Of a stretch of 64,000 nucleotides of DNA, positions 45,291-55,284 are shown in pieces. How positions within the stretch are numbered: position 1 is the first letter of the stretch; each line of letters begins with the position of its first letter. The position numbers were made by a program, and so were the translations under genes. Where the stretch lies: positions 6,479-70,478 of the forward strand of contig CAYGUX010000015.1 of NCBI GenBank assembly GCA_964353175.1, in the 5' to 3' direction. Source of the stretch: JAIYCX01 sp964353175. Lineage in GTDB: Bacteria; Bdellovibrionota_C; UBA2361; SZUA-149; DAOLCO01. The notes under the pieces were generated by a model. It saw only the letters and a program-made list of their open reading frames with translations. It was not told the DNA's origin and ran no database searches.

Positions 45291-45987
45291 GTTTCTTAAA
45301 CGCGATTAAAATATAGGAGGGTAAGACCAGAGTTCTATGAAATAACATTTCAAATAAATTTACTATGTGCAACAATCCAAAAGCTAATAGCTTCTTCGCT
45401 AAGAAGGGGGGCAAACTAGCTATCCGAGTGTATTTTTCTATCTGTAAATTTGAATTCTCAATTTCTTTTTTTAAGAATCGATGCGTTAGCTTTAGGTACT
45501 CCTTTTCTTCTTTAAAGGTCATTTCAGGTGTAATAAGAATTTGTAATGGAATAAATAAGTTATATGGATTAGGTTCACACGCTACTCCATAAGAATTTGT
45601 GGAGTGTACAAACTCGTAAATATGCTCCCTTTCTTCCAGTTTCAAATGATGTAAAACATGAAAACAAAAAACATTATACCGAAGCGTTTTATCTAAGCCT
45701 GCTAAGGCAGTTTTTGCATCCGCACAAACAATATTTACTTTTGGATATTTTCTATATGTTTTTTCTAACTGTTCAGCATAGTACTGATTAGGTTCAATAA
45801 GTATTACATTTTTAAAATGTTGAACTAAGGGAGGTGTAAATCGCCCCAATCCCGCACCAATTTCGATAGCACAATCATAATTGTTATTTTTTAGAGTGGG
45901 CCTAATTTTACGGAATATAAATTCAGCAAATTTAGGGGCGTTTTCCATATATAGGTGCTTATTCTCTCCATAATATGTCTTATCCAC
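45280..45987 (-). CDS. Class I SAM-dependent methyltransferase
   Basis: A 235-residue protein with motif I AIEIGAGLGRFTPPL, motif II-like VILIEPNQYYAEQLE and a post-motif FCFHVLHHLKLEE. The C-terminal helix LLAFGLLHIVNLFEMLF is hydrophobic. It overlaps the GT2 gene at 45980 by 8 bases and the downstream methyltransferase by 11, so translation of three genes is coupled. Confidence 0.82.
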   Translation of the reverse strand: MDKTYYGENKHLYMENAPKFAEFIFRKIRPTLKNNNYDCAIEIGAGLGRFTPPLVQHFKNVILIEPNQYYAEQLEKTYRKYPKVNIVCADAKTALAGLDKTLRYNVFCFHVLHHLKLEEREHIYEFVHSTNSYGVACEPNPYNLFIPLQILITPEMTFKEEKEYLKLTHRFLKKEIENSNLQIEKYTRIASLPPFLAKKLLAFGLLHIVNLFEMLFHRTLVLPSYILIAFKKHEN

Positions 45988-46963
45988 TTATAACTTCCTC
46001 CACTATCCAAGATGGTCTTTTTTTGGATTCAATAAATATTTTTCTTAGATACTCTCCGACTATCCCAATTAACATAATTTGTACTCCAGAGAGCAGTAGA
46101 ATCAAAATTGCTAATGAAGTGAAACCAAGAACTTGTATAACACCAGATATTCTCAGTATAAAAACTATGAAACTTAATAGTCCACAGAAAAAAGTGATTA
46201 GAAATCCAAAATAAAATATTATTCTAATTGGAGCATCTGAGAAACTCATTATTCCGGTAATTCCAAAAGATAGTAGTTTTTTAATCCCCATCTTAGTTGT
46301 GCCAGAATACCTTTTACCTCTAGAAACCGGGACTCCCTTTTGTGAGAATCCAACATACGCTCTGGCTCCAGGGAAAAACAACTCATACTCCTGTAAGTGC
46401 AATAGTTCAGATAGAAATCGACTATTAAATGCTGAAAAATTTCCCGCATAAGAAGGAATACGAATGTTTGAAATAGCATTTTGCACTCGATAGAAAATTT
46501 TAGTCAAAAAGTTTATATATCTGCTGCCTGATTTAGGCTCTCTTACAGCATAAGCACAATCACTTCCCAATCGGACTTCTGATATTAATTTCATTATATC
46601 CGATGGTTGATCCTGTAGGTCTCCATCCATTACAACTACTATAGGAGTTTGATAAGGTATGGCATTCAAGCCAGCCATTATTGCAGAAGAATGACCAAAG
46701 TTCCTACTTAGCTTTATAATTTTACGCTCATTCCCCGCTTTTGGACCTGACAAATTCTTAAAAGTCTCGACCGTATTATCATCAGATCCATCATCAACTA
46801 ATATAAGCAAAAAATTTTCTTCGTCTAGCTCTTTTTCTATTTGAGTTACTAAGAATTCTAAATTCTCCTCTTCATTAAAAAGGGGAATTACAATAGCTAT
46901 TGAAAAATTACAGCTCAAAATGTTTAGCCCTATCTTTAAGTGAAACGCAACAATAGTCGCCAC
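45980..46963 (-). CDS. GT2 glycosyltransferase, GtrB/ArnC-like
   Basis: A GT2 enzyme with two C-terminal membrane segments (about residues 235-260 and 275-300). Motifs are IVIPLFNEEEN, LVDDGSDDNT, VVMDGDLQDQP and PGARAYVGFSQKG. It resembles polyprenyl-phosphate glycosyltransferases (GtrB, ArnC). The ATG at 46963 gives a 327-residue protein with a hydrophobic leader and a 56-base overlap with the upstream gene; a start around the TTG at 46921, closer to the conserved IVIPLFN, is plausible instead. Confidence 0.85.
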   Translation of the reverse strand: MATIVAFHLKIGLNILSCNFSIAIVIPLFNEEENLEFLVTQIEKELDEENFLLILVDDGSDDNTVETFKNLSGPKAGNERKIIKLSRNFGHSSAIMAGLNAIPYQTPIVVVMDGDLQDQPSDIMKLISEVRLGSDCAYAVREPKSGSRYINFLTKIFYRVQNAISNIRIPSYAGNFSAFNSRFLSELLHLQEYELFFPGARAYVGFSQKGVPVSRGKRYSGTTKMGIKKLLSFGITGIMSFSDAPIRIIFYFGFLITFFCGLLSFIVFILRISGVIQVLGFTSLAILILLLSGVQIMLIGIVGEYLRKIFIESKKRPSWIVEEVISG

Positions 46964-48563
46964 TATTCATAAATTTATCTCTAAGTTTACTTGGTACTCT
47001 CCTACATGCTGCAATTAATGCATCGAACTTTCCATCATTTAGAATTTCATCCAGAGACGGTTCTCCTTCCTGAAAATGTTCCCATAAATATTGCGTCATT
47101 ATTGGTAAAGGGTAGTTTTTTAAAGCAAAATATGTCGCCTCATCAACCACAAGCCTGCTATTCATATTTATATCCTTATTACACTTCATCAGAAGATTTT
47201 TTATCTCTGATGATTGTGGAATCTCGGCATACGGTTTAGTAAACATTGAGGTACTTACGTAAAAGCTCTTATCCTGCCATTTCTCACCTATATTAAGGAG
47301 TTTTCCGTCACAAAGTAAAAGGAGGAAAAGGAGGAAGGTAACGATAGCATTGCCTCCAAAGCTAAGGAGATAGGTTTTGAAATATTTCCGCGAGGGATCT
47401 ATTGGTTTAAAAGTAAATGTAAATGCACTTATAAAAAGTATGAGAAAGTAGCCGGCATAGTAAAATGAATATAGTCTATGCGTAAAACTATGCCATAAAA
47501 ACACTAATAACATTATAAAGGTATAAGCATTAATAATATCTCTACTTCTTCGCTCCGTTAAAAACCTGTATATTGAGGCTAAATTGCTGAGAAATATGAT
47601 CAGTAAGGGAAGAAGCAAAATATCGCTCAACCTCAAAATGTCTTGGTTCACAATTCGCTGTAGACCAGTCCAATTTCCATTCATTAATAAGTTGCCCTTA
47701 AAATACATCGCTGTATTCCTTTCAACTGACCTGGCAGAGCTTTCTATAAAATTCCATGGAGCATGAAGAATCTTTCCTGGGTCAAGTGAAAGGTTAAAGC
47801 CTTTTATCATATTGTCAATGTGAGAATCCTCTGCACAGGAAAATAATACTTTATAGTGAACATAGGAATAGAAACTGAGAACGACTAGCCAAAGTGTATA
47901 TATGGCTAGTCGTATTTGTTTTCTTTTAAATATTGTAAAATAGAAAAACGCGAAAAGAGGTAAAAAATAAATGCTTTTGGGATGCAAAAGTAACATCCAG
48001 CTGGGTAGGAAGTAGAAAGATACTATTAGAAGTTTTTTATTTTTTAATACCTTATAAAGAACGAATTGTAAAATTAGAATTGTTACGATGCTCGTTTCAG
48101 GCCGGCCCATAGATAATGCAAGAGGTATTGAACCACTTAGTGGTAGCATCAATATCATTGCTTTTGACAAGGTAGATTCTTTAGGGAATATTTCCTTTCT
48201 AATCATATAGATGCAAGCCAACCAAGCTATAAAAATGATTAGGCTTACCACTCTTAGCTGTTGTGGAGAGCTAATCCAACCGAATATAGTAGAATTCAAA
48301 ATTAATGCTGGTCTCAGAACATATGGAATATCTAGACCCATACCTGCATTGGGACAATTTACAAACTGGGAAGTTCGTAAAAATCCATCCTGCCAAAATC
48401 GAGTACTAAGAATATGATAACACACATCGTCTGTATATAATGGTAGTTGAATTGCCAATATTGAGGCTATCGCAATGGAGAAGAGCACGACGATAGAACT
48501 AAATAGACTTACAATTGGGGCATTGTATAAGGTACGTATATAGTTCAATCTTCTTTGTTCCAT
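46908..48563 (-). CDS. GT-C-like polytopic membrane glycosyltransferase
   Basis: A 551-residue protein with about ten membrane segments and a C-terminal soluble domain. The first periplasmic loop has LPLYTDDVCYHILSTRFWQDG, where the paired Asp is the probable catalytic site. It is the first gene of a minus-strand set (GT-C, GT2, two methyltransferases). A degraded fragment of the same gene is found at 50047-50160. Acceptor unknown. Confidence 0.65.
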   Translation of the reverse strand: MEQRRLNYIRTLYNAPIVSLFSSIVVLFSIAIASILAIQLPLYTDDVCYHILSTRFWQDGFLRTSQFVNCPNAGMGLDIPYVLRPALILNSTIFGWISSPQQLRVVSLIIFIAWLACIYMIRKEIFPKESTLSKAMILMLPLSGSIPLALSMGRPETSIVTILILQFVLYKVLKNKKLLIVSFYFLPSWMLLLHPKSIYFLPLFAFFYFTIFKRKQIRLAIYTLWLVVLSFYSYVHYKVLFSCAEDSHIDNMIKGFNLSLDPGKILHAPWNFIESSARSVERNTAMYFKGNLLMNGNWTGLQRIVNQDILRLSDILLLPLLIIFLSNLASIYRFLTERRSRDIINAYTFIMLLVFLWHSFTHRLYSFYYAGYFLILFISAFTFTFKPIDPSRKYFKTYLLSFGGNAIVTFLLFLLLLCDGKLLNIGEKWQDKSFYVSTSMFTKPYAEIPQSSEIKNLLMKCNKDINMNSRLVVDEATYFALKNYPLPIMTQYLWEHFQEGEPSLDEILNDGKFDALIAACRRVPSKLRDKFMNSGDYCCVSLKDRAKHFEL

Positions 48564-48914
48564 CTCATCCTTATAGCTAACCTAGGCAATTGGGGCGCCT
48601 GCTTCTAAATTACTCTATTTTATTGCGGAGCTTAATATTGCCATTACAGTATTACTTGAAAAGTTTAATGCTTAGAAGATGAAATCTTACCCAGTATCTA
48701 GAAAGAACTCTTCCTATCTTAAAATATAATGTTCTTATAGCCATTACCCTATTAGATTATTAACTCTAGAATTCCAAAATACTTCAGATTGACCTTCATA
48801 CTCGTGGACAAATGAGTATTATGTTGATTCAGATCCACTCCAGCTCAAATGTAAGGCAAACATAATAATCTTGTTAGTGGTGATATACCCTGCTAACACA
48901 AAACAATAAATTAT
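48564..48914. other. Intergenic region, no feature found
   Basis: 351 bases between divergent glycan genes. AT-rich, no ORF of note and no strong hairpin. It should hold the promoters for the GT-C gene (minus) and acyltransferase (plus). I could not fix them. Confidence 0.5.
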
Positions 48915-49991
48915 ATGCATATTCAATTTATGACTGACAAGCATCCTCTACAAGCATCTAATGATAGTCAAAATAACTTTACGGCCTTGCGAATTCTTTT
49001 TGCTACTTTTATAATTATCACTCACGCGTATTCACTTTCAGGATTAAAAGAAAGTGATTTACTGTTTAAATGTACTGGTGGACAATTCACTTACTCATAC
49101 TTAGGCTTAGCAGGATTTTTCAGCATTAGTGGGTTTCTAGTGACCAAAAGCTTGTTCACTACAAAAAATTTGATTCGTTACTACTGGAAAAGATGCATTA
49201 GGATTTTCCCAGCATTAGTTGTCTGTCTCACCGCCACTGTCTTAGTGGGTTCTTTAATTGGTGAGCGAGATAGCATATCCTATTTTAGTGATTACACTAC
49301 CTGGACATATATTCCCTACAACCTGGTCTTATTCAAGCGCCAAGCAGGCATTGGAAACATCCTTATCGATAACCCCATAAGGACAACGATTAACGGCTCG
49401 CTATGGACACTTTCCATGGAGTTCACTCTATATATTTTAATATCATTCCTATTTTTTTCAAAAAATACGGTTCTATCAAAATATTTATCCTTTCTAGCAT
49501 TATGTTCTTTTCTCGTGGTCGATATTTATTTTCGCAATGAAACGATTCATATTCATGCATTCAATATGAATTTCTATTGGCTATTTCATCTAGGTACTTA
49601 CTTTATGGGAGGAGCGTTTCTGGCTAATATCGCATTCCAAAAAACATGGGGAAGAAGGCCCATAATACTTTTTCTTCTTTTTACCCTACTGCTTGCGATA
49701 TATTTGAACCAATATGAAAACTTTAAGTTCTTACTACCACCGATAGTAATATACATAGGTTTACAATCCACTCCTATCCTCAGTTCAATTTCAAAGGCAA
49801 TAGGGGATATCTCCTATGGAGTGTACCTCTATGCATTTCCCATACAACAAATCATATTTCTCTATTTTGCCCCAGACCTACGAACACTCCAAATTGGTAG
49901 CATAATAATCGCCTACTTATTCGGCTGGCTATCCTGGTATATAATTGAACGACCGTGTTTATCGCTTAAAAACATTACTTTTAAATGCTAG
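48915..49991 (+). CDS. Acyltransferase family 3 (OafA-like)
   Basis: A 358-residue integral membrane O-acyltransferase with about ten membrane segments. The first segment contains the conserved LRILFATFIIITHAYSLSG, where the His is catalytic, and the loop GSLWTLSMEF is characteristic. Members transfer acetyl or other acyl groups onto surface polysaccharide sugars. It has no partner on its strand. Start chosen at 48915; an ATG 15 bases later (MTDKHPL) is an alternative. Confidence 0.88.
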   Translation: MHIQFMTDKHPLQASNDSQNNFTALRILFATFIIITHAYSLSGLKESDLLFKCTGGQFTYSYLGLAGFFSISGFLVTKSLFTTKNLIRYYWKRCIRIFPALVVCLTATVLVGSLIGERDSISYFSDYTTWTYIPYNLVLFKRQAGIGNILIDNPIRTTINGSLWTLSMEFTLYILISFLFFSKNTVLSKYLSFLALCSFLVVDIYFRNETIHIHAFNMNFYWLFHLGTYFMGGAFLANIAFQKTWGRRPIILFLLFTLLLAIYLNQYENFKFLLPPIVIYIGLQSTPILSSISKAIGDISYGVYLYAFPIQQIIFLYFAPDLRTLQIGSIIIAYLFGWLSWYIIERPCLSLKNITFKC

Positions 49992-50007
49992 AGTTGCGGC
50001 GTAAAAA

Positions 50008-50160
50008 GATTCGAGTAAGGGTCAATCGACTGAAGCTTAGGTTAATCAAGGTAGATTCCCTAGGGAATGTTTCTCTTCTAGTCACATTGAGGAAAACTAA
50101 TTACGTTAAGTAGCTGATTAGGCATTCTACTCCAAGCTGTTGAGGAGAGTTGATTCAATA
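50008..50160 (-). pseudogene. Chimeric remnant of the methyltransferase and GT-C genes
   Basis: Positions 50008-50042 resemble 44638-44672 (the 3' end of the methyltransferase gene), and 50047-50160 resemble 48168-48284 (inside the GT-C gene) in the same orientation, with many substitutions. It is thus a shrunken copy of the 44.6-48.5 kb segment with a large internal deletion. No ORF survives. Confidence 0.7.
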
Positions 50161-50321
50161 CCTTTCTCTTTTCAACAATGTTTATATATTCTTTCTATAG
50201 AGTAAATTAATTTATTGAAGTGGTGATAATATATTGTTTAGATTAATACTTTAAGGTGTCATCTTGAAACTCTTCAATCCCACGATCCAAAAATAATTCA
50301 CAGATCATATAATTTCACCTA

Positions 50322-50532
50322 ATGAATAGCCTAGTTAAATCCAGTATTCATATCTATCTCATCACGGCTATTTACCTTGCGTTATGGGGATTTATACCCC
50401 CCCCCTTTTCAATCTGATGAATTTAAACATTATGCTAGAATAGCTACTATTGCCGAAGGCAAGTTTTTCTTAAATGGTCTTCTGATCATAGAAGTCGATG
50501 TAAACTCAACGCTAATTAATCCAATCTTCTAG
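50322..50532 (+). pseudogene. Frameshifted GT-C glycosyltransferase N-terminal fragment
   Basis: The frame opens MNSLVKSSIHIYLITAIYLA and hits TGA after a run of nine C (50397-50405). With eight C the frame would continue PFQSDEFKHYARIATIAEG, a GT-C catalytic loop, then stops at 50530. It is a truncated remnant. The C-run is a slippage site, but with the rest of the gene gone it is not a functional phase switch. Confidence 0.65.
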
Positions 50533-50776
50533 GATTCCAATATCGCGCGAATGCCAAGAGACCCAAACGGAAAAATAAAGAATTGACACAAAATCCTGTT
50601 ATCAAAATAAAAATCATTGAGGTTAGTGGTAAAATTTTACTTAAGTACATGGCAATCTAAAGGCGACATTGAACTGCATTTTTGAAGGTCCGAAAATTAT
50701 TAATTTTGTCCGCGGCAGCTTCATACAGTTTTTTGCCTTTTGACTACTATTCTAACTTACTTCATTTTTCTTTTAG

Positions 50777-52351
50777 TCAACTTTCACTTGCTTCATTCAC
50801 TCTATATACAATGATCTCGGCCCCGTGAATATACTTTATAGAATCCGGGCGAACGAGTCTTCCTATTTCATTAAGGGTTATCTCTGAAACGGTATTGGGC
50901 CTAGAGTGCGCGACTACTAATTCATCCTTTGTAAAACTTCCTTTAGAAATCTTAGCAGCTTGTGCTGGATTTATACTTTCCAGTACATAGTCAACATAAA
51001 AAGGGGACATCAATCCATTAATCTGTCCTGCACACAGATATGGAATAGTCGAATCCATGGTAAGATTAATTATCTTACTTTTGCCATCGCACAGTAACTC
51101 AGTCAGTTTATGGTAGTAAGATTTTTCACCTTGAGCAAACTTATGATTTTTAAAAATAGGAATTTCGCTAGCCGAATAGGCCGCCGTTGGTTCATCTAAA
51201 AGATTATAGTAGGCTGAAGTGTAAGGGAACTTAATAAATAGCAATATCACTAAGGATCTCAGTAACCATGCTACTCTCTCTTTGGTGAATTGCGGTAAAT
51301 AGTTATCTTCCTTTTTCTCGAGATATATAGTACCCACTATAAATAGTGGGTAACATGCATTCTGCAACCTAAAAATTTCGTAGTTGATCATTCCTTGCAA
51401 AAACCCAAATGCTCCCAATAGAAACATGAAACACGCTACCGCATCAAATGCGTGACATAAAGCATTCCCTTTTATGAATTCACTGATTTTTTTTAAGAAA
51501 TTAAACGTGGTTATAATTAAAAGGGTAGAATACACTCCCTTTGCTAAATCTATAGGGATTAATATTGATTGAATTATGTTAATAAAGTGACTAGATCCAA
51601 CTTTGTAGGTCCTAGTTGATGATCCTATTCCTTGAATATACCAATCAGCTAGGACACCATCACAATATAGATAAACAAAATATAGGATAGACAGCGATAG
51701 AAAAATCAATATTGAATAAAGAATTCCTTTATCTCTTACTTCCTTAAACAAGCTACTAATTGTTAGATAGCTGAACGATGCGGCTAAAATATTTATGAAG
51801 TAAGTATTTCTAAAAAAACATGCTAAAAATAATAATATTCCAGTAGTCATAGCATTTAGAAAAATAGAATGATTTCGATCTTGCCTGCAAAGGAAATAAC
51901 AAAACAAAACAAGGCAGCCACCTGTAATATAATCAGGCCATGGATAAATCGCATATGGGTGCAGTAAAAAAAATATAGTAGCTATTAATAAACTAATTTT
52001 CCTAGATGCTATTTTAAGTAGGGTTGCATAAACTAATATAAACGTACTAGAGTATAATACAGACGTAATAATACCTATTGAGGTATAATTTATCGCCACT
52101 AAATTATTTAGAGCTTTAAATAGAAGTGGTTGTCCCGCGCCGTACTGTAAATAAATTTCACTAAATAGATGATCTCCATGAATCGCTGAGATCGAAGTGC
52201 CCGCTATATAACCCCAATGAAAAGAATCAATGTTATATATAGAATAAATTGATCCTAAATATGCAGAGATCAAAACTAATATGAATATATAGATATAACT
52301 AACTTTTTCTACCATGGCCGTGATTTGTTTAAGTACGCGAAAAGGTGTCAT
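50777..52351 (-). CDS. Polytopic membrane protein, GT-C-like
   Basis: A 524-residue protein with about ten membrane segments and a C-terminal soluble part. Its first loop has YNIDSFHWGYIAGTSI and HGDHLFSEIYLQYGAGQPL, the same 'DxxxW...YG' pattern as the gene at 42680, so both are probably in one family of putative lipid-linked sugar transferases. It follows the aminotransferase by 139 bases on the same strand, so may be the last gene of the amino-sugar operon or have its own promoter. Confidence 0.62.
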   Translation of the reverse strand: MTPFRVLKQITAMVEKVSYIYIFILVLISAYLGSIYSIYNIDSFHWGYIAGTSISAIHGDHLFSEIYLQYGAGQPLLFKALNNLVAINYTSIGIITSVLYSSTFILVYATLLKIASRKISLLIATIFFLLHPYAIYPWPDYITGGCLVLFCYFLCRQDRNHSIFLNAMTTGILLFLACFFRNTYFINILAASFSYLTISSLFKEVRDKGILYSILIFLSLSILYFVYLYCDGVLADWYIQGIGSSTRTYKVGSSHFINIIQSILIPIDLAKGVYSTLLIITTFNFLKKISEFIKGNALCHAFDAVACFMFLLGAFGFLQGMINYEIFRLQNACYPLFIVGTIYLEKKEDNYLPQFTKERVAWLLRSLVILLFIKFPYTSAYYNLLDEPTAAYSASEIPIFKNHKFAQGEKSYYHKLTELLCDGKSKIINLTMDSTIPYLCAGQINGLMSPFYVDYVLESINPAQAAKISKGSFTKDELVVAHSRPNTVSEITLNEIGRLVRPDSIKYIHGAEIIVYRVNEASES

Positions 52352-52490
52352 GAAACTCCATAGTATATAACGAAGTTATCATAGTCCTACCATAGTCATT
52401 TAGTTCCAAGCTGGCCTAATCCAAAACTAGCTGTACGACAGTAATGGGATATTGCATATTTTCCCCTCAATAGTTATTTCTAAACATTCT

Positions 52491-53612
52491 TTATTGATTG
52501 CCACTCATAAATAGAGCGATATTCTCTATGACTTTTGAAATTTGATTCTCGGGTTGGTTAGGATAGAGTGGCAGTGATAAAACAGTTTCACAAGCCAAAT
52601 TTGTATTTGGAAAATATTGAACTTCTTTGCTTCTTTTATTGAAGCTATTTTCCTGGCAGTAATCGGGCAGGGGGTAGTGAACTAGTGTAGTTATATTTTT
52701 TTGCTCTAAAAATTTCCTAAGTCGATTTCTTAAATTCGTTCTAATTACAAAAAGGTGGTAAACACTTGTCTGGGATTCTAGGCATTGAAATTGGATTGGC
52801 AAATTTTTTAATTCATCCCTATATGTTTGCGCTATCTTGAGCCTCTGATTATTGTGATTATTAAGATATTTAAGCTTCACTCTAAGGATTGTCGCCTGGA
52901 TTTCATCTATTCTACTATTTCTTGCTATAACTTTTTCAGCAATATATTTCTCTCTCCAACCATATTGCCTTACTAAGCGTATGGTATCTGCAATCTTTTT
53001 ATCTGAGGTAGTAATTGCTGCCGCATCACCTAGTGCTCCCAAATTTTTAGTGGGGTAAAAACTGAATACCCCGCAATCACCAAATGACCCGACATGTCGG
53101 CCTGCAATTCTGGCCCCATGTGCCTGAGAACAATCTTCTATTACCTTTACATCATATTTATTGCATAGCCTAACTATTGCCTCCACTTCTGCAATATTCC
53201 CATAAATATGGGTAAGGATTAATGCCTTTGCTTCTTTCAATCTCTCGGACGTCAATTCGTTTAAATCTAAAGTGAGGTTATCTTCATTGACATCTAAAAA
53301 TGAATAGGATGCACCTATATTATTCAGTGCTGTCATTGAATATCCACCGGCATTGCCACAAATTAGAACCGTATCTGAGTCAATTATTCCTATTGACCTT
53401 AGAGCAATTTCTAGTGCATCAGTACCATTGGCAACTGTTAAGCAATACTTGCTATTTGTGTAGGCAGCAAATTCTTCCTCGAATAGCTGTGTTTCTGCAC
53501 CGAAAAAATAGATACCGTGATCAAGTACTCGGCTGATTGCTGAGTCAATTTCAGCTCTAATACTATCAAATGCCAAGGGAAAGGAAAAAAAAGGTACTTT
53601 TATTTCTGGCAC
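52491..53612 (-). CDS. DegT/DnrJ/EryC1 sugar aminotransferase (FdtB-like)
   Basis: A 373-residue PLP aminotransferase. The cofactor Lys is in FSFYPTKNLGALGDA; the Asp of IEDCSQAHGA contacts the pyridine ring, and FGDCGVFSF completes the site. FdtB/QdtB enzymes aminate a 3-keto-6-deoxyhexose at C3. The FdtA-like ketoisomerase at 58382 supports this. No acetyltransferase of the LbH class is adjacent, so the N-acyl step may be done by the FemAB/GNAT-like protein at 57445. Confidence 0.9.
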   Translation of the reverse strand: MPEIKVPFFSFPLAFDSIRAEIDSAISRVLDHGIYFFGAETQLFEEEFAAYTNSKYCLTVANGTDALEIALRSIGIIDSDTVLICGNAGGYSMTALNNIGASYSFLDVNEDNLTLDLNELTSERLKEAKALILTHIYGNIAEVEAIVRLCNKYDVKVIEDCSQAHGARIAGRHVGSFGDCGVFSFYPTKNLGALGDAAAITTSDKKIADTIRLVRQYGWREKYIAEKVIARNSRIDEIQATILRVKLKYLNNHNNQRLKIAQTYRDELKNLPIQFQCLESQTSVYHLFVIRTNLRNRLRKFLEQKNITTLVHYPLPDYCQENSFNKRSKEVQYFPNTNLACETVLSLPLYPNQPENQISKVIENIALFMSGNQ

Positions 53613-53617
53613 TTATT

Positions 53618-54550
53618 TTATACCTTCTCTTCTATTACGTAGTTGTGCCTGCGCCTAGAGGACTCTAGATTTCTCCAAATATACTCACCAATAATACCCA
53701 TACCAATCATCTGAAAGGCTGAAGTAAGTAAAATCACAATCATTAAACTCGACCATCCCGAAACAATCTCACTATTATACAACTTCAGATATATAATGAC
53801 ACTTGAATATAACATGGCCACTAGTCCTAGAATAAAACCACAGACTGATATCAGACGTACTGGGAAATATGAATAGGACACAAAAGCATCTATTGCTATC
53901 TTAATCTTTTTTGACAAAGAATAAGAGGATCGACCCTTCGTCCGTTTTTTTCTAGTGTAAGGTATTGCCTTGTACTCATAACCCAACCAAAGTAGCATAA
54001 ATGGGAAGAAAGAATTTTTTTCTTCCATTTCCAAAAGCAATTTACCTACACGCCGATCTATAAGACTTAAATCAAAACCTCCCAAAGGGATATTAGGCAA
54101 TGCAAATCGTCTGACTATATAATAAAAAATATTGGATAATATTTTATCGATCAACGGATCTTCTCTGCTCAAGCGATTAGCAATAACTATCTTATACCCT
54201 TTTAACCAATTTTCGTACATTTCACTCAATAACTCTGGAGGGTCTTGTAGATCGGCTGAGATTATTGCTATACAATCACCTGTAGCATATTGGAGAGCTG
54301 CAAATACGGCATTCGTACTACCAAAATTTTTAGTCAACTTGATTAGCTGCACAATATTACCGTGGGTTTTTTGCAATTTAACTAGTTCTGACCAGGTGAA
54401 ATCTTTTGACCCATCATCTACCAATATAAATTCAAAAGATAAGTCGGGATAGGCTTGGAATTTTTTAGAAATTGAACCTATGAAAATTGAATAGTCTTCG
54501 ACATTCAATTCATTGGAGTAGAATGGGGAGATAATTGTTAGTTGCTTCAT
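53618..54550 (-). CDS. GT2 glycosyltransferase, GtrB-like
   Basis: A 310-residue GT2 protein: IISPFYSNELNVEDY at the N-terminus, ILVDDGSKDFTWSEL, IISADLQDPPE (metal-binding Asp), KIVIANRLSREDP, and two C-terminal membrane segments (about 230-255, 265-290). Its match to GtrB/ArnC-type polyprenyl-phosphate glycosyltransferases is good. It overlaps the methyltransferase stop by 4 bases and ends 5 bases before the aminotransferase start, hence operonic. Confidence 0.88.
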   Translation of the reverse strand: MKQLTIISPFYSNELNVEDYSIFIGSISKKFQAYPDLSFEFILVDDGSKDFTWSELVKLQKTHGNIVQLIKLTKNFGSTNAVFAALQYATGDCIAIISADLQDPPELLSEMYENWLKGYKIVIANRLSREDPLIDKILSNIFYYIVRRFALPNIPLGGFDLSLIDRRVGKLLLEMEEKNSFFPFMLLWLGYEYKAIPYTRKKRTKGRSSYSLSKKIKIAIDAFVSYSYFPVRLISVCGFILGLVAMLYSSVIIYLKLYNSEIVSGWSSLMIVILLTSAFQMIGMGIIGEYIWRNLESSRRRHNYVIEEKV

Positions 54551-55284
54551 CTTTGGGGTTGTATTACCAAACCAATATTAGCAAGCAAATTATCCTCAAT
54601 AACTGGTGAAATAGAATTTAAAGCAGTAATCAAGTTTATTGGGAAATTAATCATTAGTGAGTTAGGTATTACTTTTAGAAAAAATCCTTTCGTACTTACT
54701 ACAGAGTAGCCTGCACCTTCTACTTCACTCACCAATGACTTCAAGCTATAAACTCTCTGATGCCCAACTAAAATATCACGAGGACTTAGATCATCAAGAT
54801 TATTAATTATGCCCATATTTAAAGCAATTTGTCGATGTAAAGACTCTTTGTTGGGCACAACTACGATTATTCTTCCATCATCTTTCAACCAATTTTTCAT
54901 ATTGCTTAAAAGACGCTTAGGATCATCAACGTGCTCCAAAACATGAGTAGCGAGAATATAGTCAAAACTCTTAGTAGTTTTAAATTCTTCAAATAATCCA
55001 TCGATTACTGTAATATCGTTTGAATACATACTGCGAGCCTGATTGGCCAATAAGATAGAACCTTCAAGCAAAGTAACATCATACCCCCTACGAACCAATT
55101 GTTCAGTGAAGTTTCCCTCTCCAAAACCAAGTTCCAGAACTTTTTTAGAGTTTTTTATATTTTCGAATATCCAATCATAGGTATATTTTTGACATTCATC
55201 CTCAATAAATTTATCGCCAAATGGATCTTGAGAATGATAATCCCTTGCAATATTATCTAGTATATTCGGCGTTAATTCTGTCAT
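54547..55284 (-). CDS. Class I SAM-dependent methyltransferase
   Basis: A 245-residue protein from the ATG at 55284 (start MTELTPNIL), which overlaps the upstream TGA by 3 bases as ATGA. A longer version from 55326 would run 46 bases into the upstream gene and is less likely. Motif I is VLELGFGEGNFTEQL, post-I VTLLEGSILL, and motif IV region YILATHVLEHVDDP, typical of class I methyltransferases. Substrate unknown; probably a glycan sugar. Confidence 0.85.
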   Translation of the reverse strand: MTELTPNILDNIARDYHSQDPFGDKFIEDECQKYTYDWIFENIKNSKKVLELGFGEGNFTEQLVRRGYDVTLLEGSILLANQARSMYSNDITVIDGLFEEFKTTKSFDYILATHVLEHVDDPKRLLSNMKNWLKDDGRIIVVVPNKESLHRQIALNMGIINNLDDLSPRDILVGHQRVYSLKSLVSEVEGAGYSVVSTKGFFLKVIPNSLMINFPINLITALNSISPVIEDNLLANIGLVIQPQR

